Assembly: GCF_004364435.1 (NCBI RefSeq)
Contig: NZ_SOCT01000010.1
Coordinates: 85,553-149,552 of the forward strand
Reading direction: 5' to 3'
Length of the DNA: 64,000 nt
Source of the DNA: Pseudomonas sp. LP_7_YM
Lineage (GTDB): Bacteria; Pseudomonadota; Gammaproteobacteria; Pseudomonadales; Pseudomonadaceae
Shown here: positions 62,398 through 64,000 of the stretch, piece after piece
Numbering within the stretch: the stretch's first letter is position 1
How the letters are laid out: every line of letters begins with the position of its first letter
Made by a program: the position numbers and the translations under genes
Notes under the pieces: model-generated
What the model saw: the letters and a program-made list of their open reading frames with translations, nothing else
Databases searched by the model: none
What the model was told of the DNA's origin: nothing

Positions 62398-62619
62398 GTG
62401 GAGAAAGAATCGAGAAAAGTCCTGATCAGCAAGAAACAGTTGCTGGCAATGATCCCGTTGTGCGAGCGCACGATCTACAACCTTGAAAAGCAGGGAAAAT
62501 TCCCTCGCCGTATTGCTCTCAGCAGCCGTAAGGTCGTGTGGGATTTGGGGGAAGTCGAGGAATGGATTGATGCGTGCAAGGGGGCCGGTCCGGCTCCCCG
62601 GCCCGGAATGGGGGCCTGA
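62398..62619 (+). CDS. AlpA-like DNA-binding protein (excisionase/regulator)
   Basis: A 73-residue protein from a GTG start (ACGAGG upstream). It has the compact HTH_17 layout: ISKKQLLAMIPLCERTIYNLEKQGKFPRRI followed by the wing-like WDLGEVEEWI. AlpA-type proteins activate or direct excision of integrated elements. It is 3 bases upstream of the RepA-like gene, so the two are translated together. The tail PAPRPGMGA is low-complexity. Confidence 0.85.
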   Translation: MEKESRKVLISKKQLLAMIPLCERTIYNLEKQGKFPRRIALSSRKVVWDLGEVEEWIDACKGAGPAPRPGMGA

Positions 62620-62622
62620 ATT

Positions 62623-63501
62623 GTGGCGATTGACTTACGGGCTGCGTTCGAGAACGAGCCGCCCACTCTAGACTTCATTTGGCCGGGCTTTCTTGCTGGG
62701 ACAGTAGGGGCCTTGGTAGCTCCCGGAGCCACAGGGAAGAGCTTCTGGGCGCTGGAAGCGGCAATGGCTATCGCATGCAGCGTTGCCGGCGGTGATCTTG
62801 TTGGGCTTGCCCCCGCATGCGCTGGCCGTGTGGTCTATTTCGCTGGGGAAGACCCGGAAGTTGCATTGGTGCGCCGCATCCATGCCATAGGCCAGCACTT
62901 GAATCAGCAGGCACGCGAGGCCATCGCGAAGAACCTCATCCTTGAGTCGATCATGGGTAAACGGCTGAACGTCATGGATGACCGGCATCTTGTCCGTATC
63001 ACCGAGTTTTGCGAAGGTGCCCGGTTGATCGTGCTGGATACTCTAAGCCGAGTTCACGACCGAGACGAGAACAGCAACGGCGACATGTCGCGGCTTATCG
63101 CCACGCTTGAGCACGTCGCTACCCATACCGGGGCATCAGTCCTGTACCTGCATCATGTCAGCAAGGGCAGCGCCCGCGAGGGGCAAGCCGATCAGCAGCA
63201 GGCAGCACGAGGTGCGTCCGCTCTGATCGACAACGCCCGCTGGTGCGGCTTCGTCGCCAAGATGACTGAGGAACAGGCCAAAATTCTCAGCGACCGCAGC
63301 TATGATCGGCAACCCATCGGTAATGACCGAAGAGGTTTCTTTGTTCGTTTTGGTGTTAGCAAACAGAACTACGATGCCACTCCGCTCGATCAATGGTACA
63401 AGCGCCACGACGGTGGCGTGCTTGTGCCGGTGGAATTGGAGGCGGTGAAGAGGGAACGCGCTTTGCACGTTGTAAGTGGGAATGACGATGAGCGGTGGTA
63501 A
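62623..63501 (+). CDS. RepA-family hexameric replicative helicase
   Basis: A 292-residue RecA-fold ATPase similar to RSF1010 RepA. The Walker A motif is APGATGKSFWALE near residues 38-50, the acidic motif YFAGEDPEVALVRR near 74, Walker B RLIVLDTLSRVHDRDE near 132-147 and the HHVSKG box near 181. Such helicases unwind plasmid origins. The GTG start follows the AlpA-like stop by 3 bases. Its presence in an integrated element suggests that the element can replicate after excision. Confidence 0.88.
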   Translation: MAIDLRAAFENEPPTLDFIWPGFLAGTVGALVAPGATGKSFWALEAAMAIACSVAGGDLVGLAPACAGRVVYFAGEDPEVALVRRIHAIGQHLNQQAREAIAKNLILESIMGKRLNVMDDRHLVRITEFCEGARLIVLDTLSRVHDRDENSNGDMSRLIATLEHVATHTGASVLYLHHVSKGSAREGQADQQQAARGASALIDNARWCGFVAKMTEEQAKILSDRSYDRQPIGNDRRGFFVRFGVSKQNYDATPLDQWYKRHDGGVLVPVELEAVKRERALHVVSGNDDERW

Positions 63502-63916
63502 CGCCGTAGTCCCCACCAGTACTACCTCACTGGCCCGATTGAGGATTTATCAGCCTAGCCTGCGTCCACAGCATCGCCAAGGCGATTGGATAGATACATC
63601 ATTTGGGCGTTGTCGCGTGCTAGGTCGACTAGGCCAGAGGCACGCCGATATTGTTGAGGCAGTCTTGTATTGCGCAGAACGGCAACGCCCTGTCTCAGAT
63701 GGCGGTGTGGAACTTCTAGTAGATCCCGCTCAAGTGAGAAAAACGATTTCCGACAGCCGCTATAGCTTCTCACAGATTGAGAAATTGTTTGTGGAACTGC
63801 GCGCTGCAACGATCACGATTGAAACGCCCCAATTTGATTTTCCGATAATTGGCGGATTGATCGACCACGTTATTCCTTCGTCCAAGACACGACCCGATCC
63901 CCTAAGGAAGGTCTGA
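63476..63916 (+). CDS. Possible RepC-like initiator or winged-helix protein
   Basis: The frame overlaps the helicase by 26 bases and gives about 146 residues. The middle part (GDWIDTSFGRCRVLGRLGQRHADIVEAVLYCAE and YSFSQIEKLFVELRAATITI) looks like a winged-helix fold of a plasmid initiator such as RepC of the RSF1010 type. I do not recognise a close family, and the protein is shorter than most initiators. Position directly after the RepA-type helicase supports the guess. The ATG at 63485 in the same frame is an alternative start. Confidence 0.5.
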   Translation: MGMTMSGGNAVVPTSTTSLARLRIYQPSLRPQHRQGDWIDTSFGRCRVLGRLGQRHADIVEAVLYCAERQRPVSDGGVELLVDPAQVRKTISDSRYSFSQIEKLFVELRAATITIETPQFDFPIIGGLIDHVIPSSKTRPDPLRKV

Positions 63917-64000
63917 AGTAGCCGGATGTTTTCCGGCTACCGAGTCCTCAGCTCTTTTCAAAAAACGATGCATGTCGAAATTTGCTCAATTCTCTTCGTT
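63917..64000. other. Window end with a hairpin at 63918-63940
   Basis: GTAGCCGGA and TCCGGCTAC form a 9-bp stem with a 5-base loop, just after the stop of the RepC-like gene. A weak T-rich stretch follows 13 bases later, so it may be a terminator. No further gene starts before the window ends. Confidence 0.45.

Larger units (their letters stand above)
60547..64000 (+). mobile_element. Left part of a guaA-integrated element (right end outside window)
   Basis: Everything after the guaA stop consists of an integrase, an AlpA-like regulator, a RepA-type helicase and a possible RepC-like gene. The gene set is that of an integrative element with a plasmid-like replication module. The right attachment site is not in the window. 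Confidence 0.75.

Noticed and set aside
1..64000. CRISPR array or rRNA operon
   Set aside because: No regularly spaced direct repeats with spacers and no rRNA-like sequence were seen on reading through the window.

Overview
The window looks like chromosome of a Pseudomonas, most likely of the P. syringae group. The evidence is the core gene order (tRNA-Leu, queA, tgt, yajC, secD, secF; suhB, trmJ, cysE, iscR-iscSUA-hscBA-fdx-iscX; ndk, rlmN, pilF, rodZ, ispG, hisS, yfgM, bamB, der; leuA; xseA; guaB, guaA), Pseudomonas-type REP sequences, and a consensus-matching hrp box (HrpL promoter) in front of a candidate type III effector. No rRNA and no CRISPR array were seen; there is one tRNA.

Bases 1-18.2 kb are accessory and partly decayed. 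They hold a truncated DUF6671-like gene, a LysR regulator with a tiny coupled ORF, a broken M20 peptidase next to an intact isochorismatase-like hydrolase, an IS1182-type element frameshifted by a 7-bp tandem duplication, an arginase-family gene, a 1943-residue helicase-nuclease, a frameshifted DUF1835 gene, an Old Yellow Enzyme-ArsR pair with a 16-bp palindrome upstream, and then a hrp-box-driven ADP-ribosyltransferase-like gene and an IS5 remnant beside tRNA-Leu(CAA). In P. syringae the tRNA-Leu/queA/tgt junction is the known border of the exchangeable effector locus of the Hrp pathogenicity island. No hrp or hrc gene is visible in the 18 kb to its left.

Bases 18.2-24.5 kb are the tRNA-modification and Sec operon. 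Bases 24.7-30.1 kb are a likely insertion relative to the order I recall from P. aeruginosa (glycine-zipper gene directly followed by suhB). It holds an OprD porin, an argininosuccinate-lyase-like enzyme with a signal peptide, a dicarboxylate-symporter relative and a divergent LysR gene, and may form a scavenging pathway in which a fumarate-yielding substrate is cleaved in the periplasm. Bases 30.2-60.6 kb are mostly housekeeping: the iron-sulfur assembly operon with an IscR site, cysteine synthesis, isoprenoid synthesis, outer-membrane assembly, ribosome biogenesis, leucine synthesis and GMP synthesis. Within it are two tandem FlxA-like coiled-coil genes with similar, equally spaced sigma-28-like boxes, and an overlapping aminotransferase/omega-amidase pair.

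From the guaA stop codon to the right edge lies the start of an integrated element: a tyrosine integrase, paired operator-like palindromes, an AlpA-like regulator, a RepA-type helicase and a possible RepC-like initiator. This suggests an integrative element with a plasmid-type replication module; its cargo and right end lie beyond the window.
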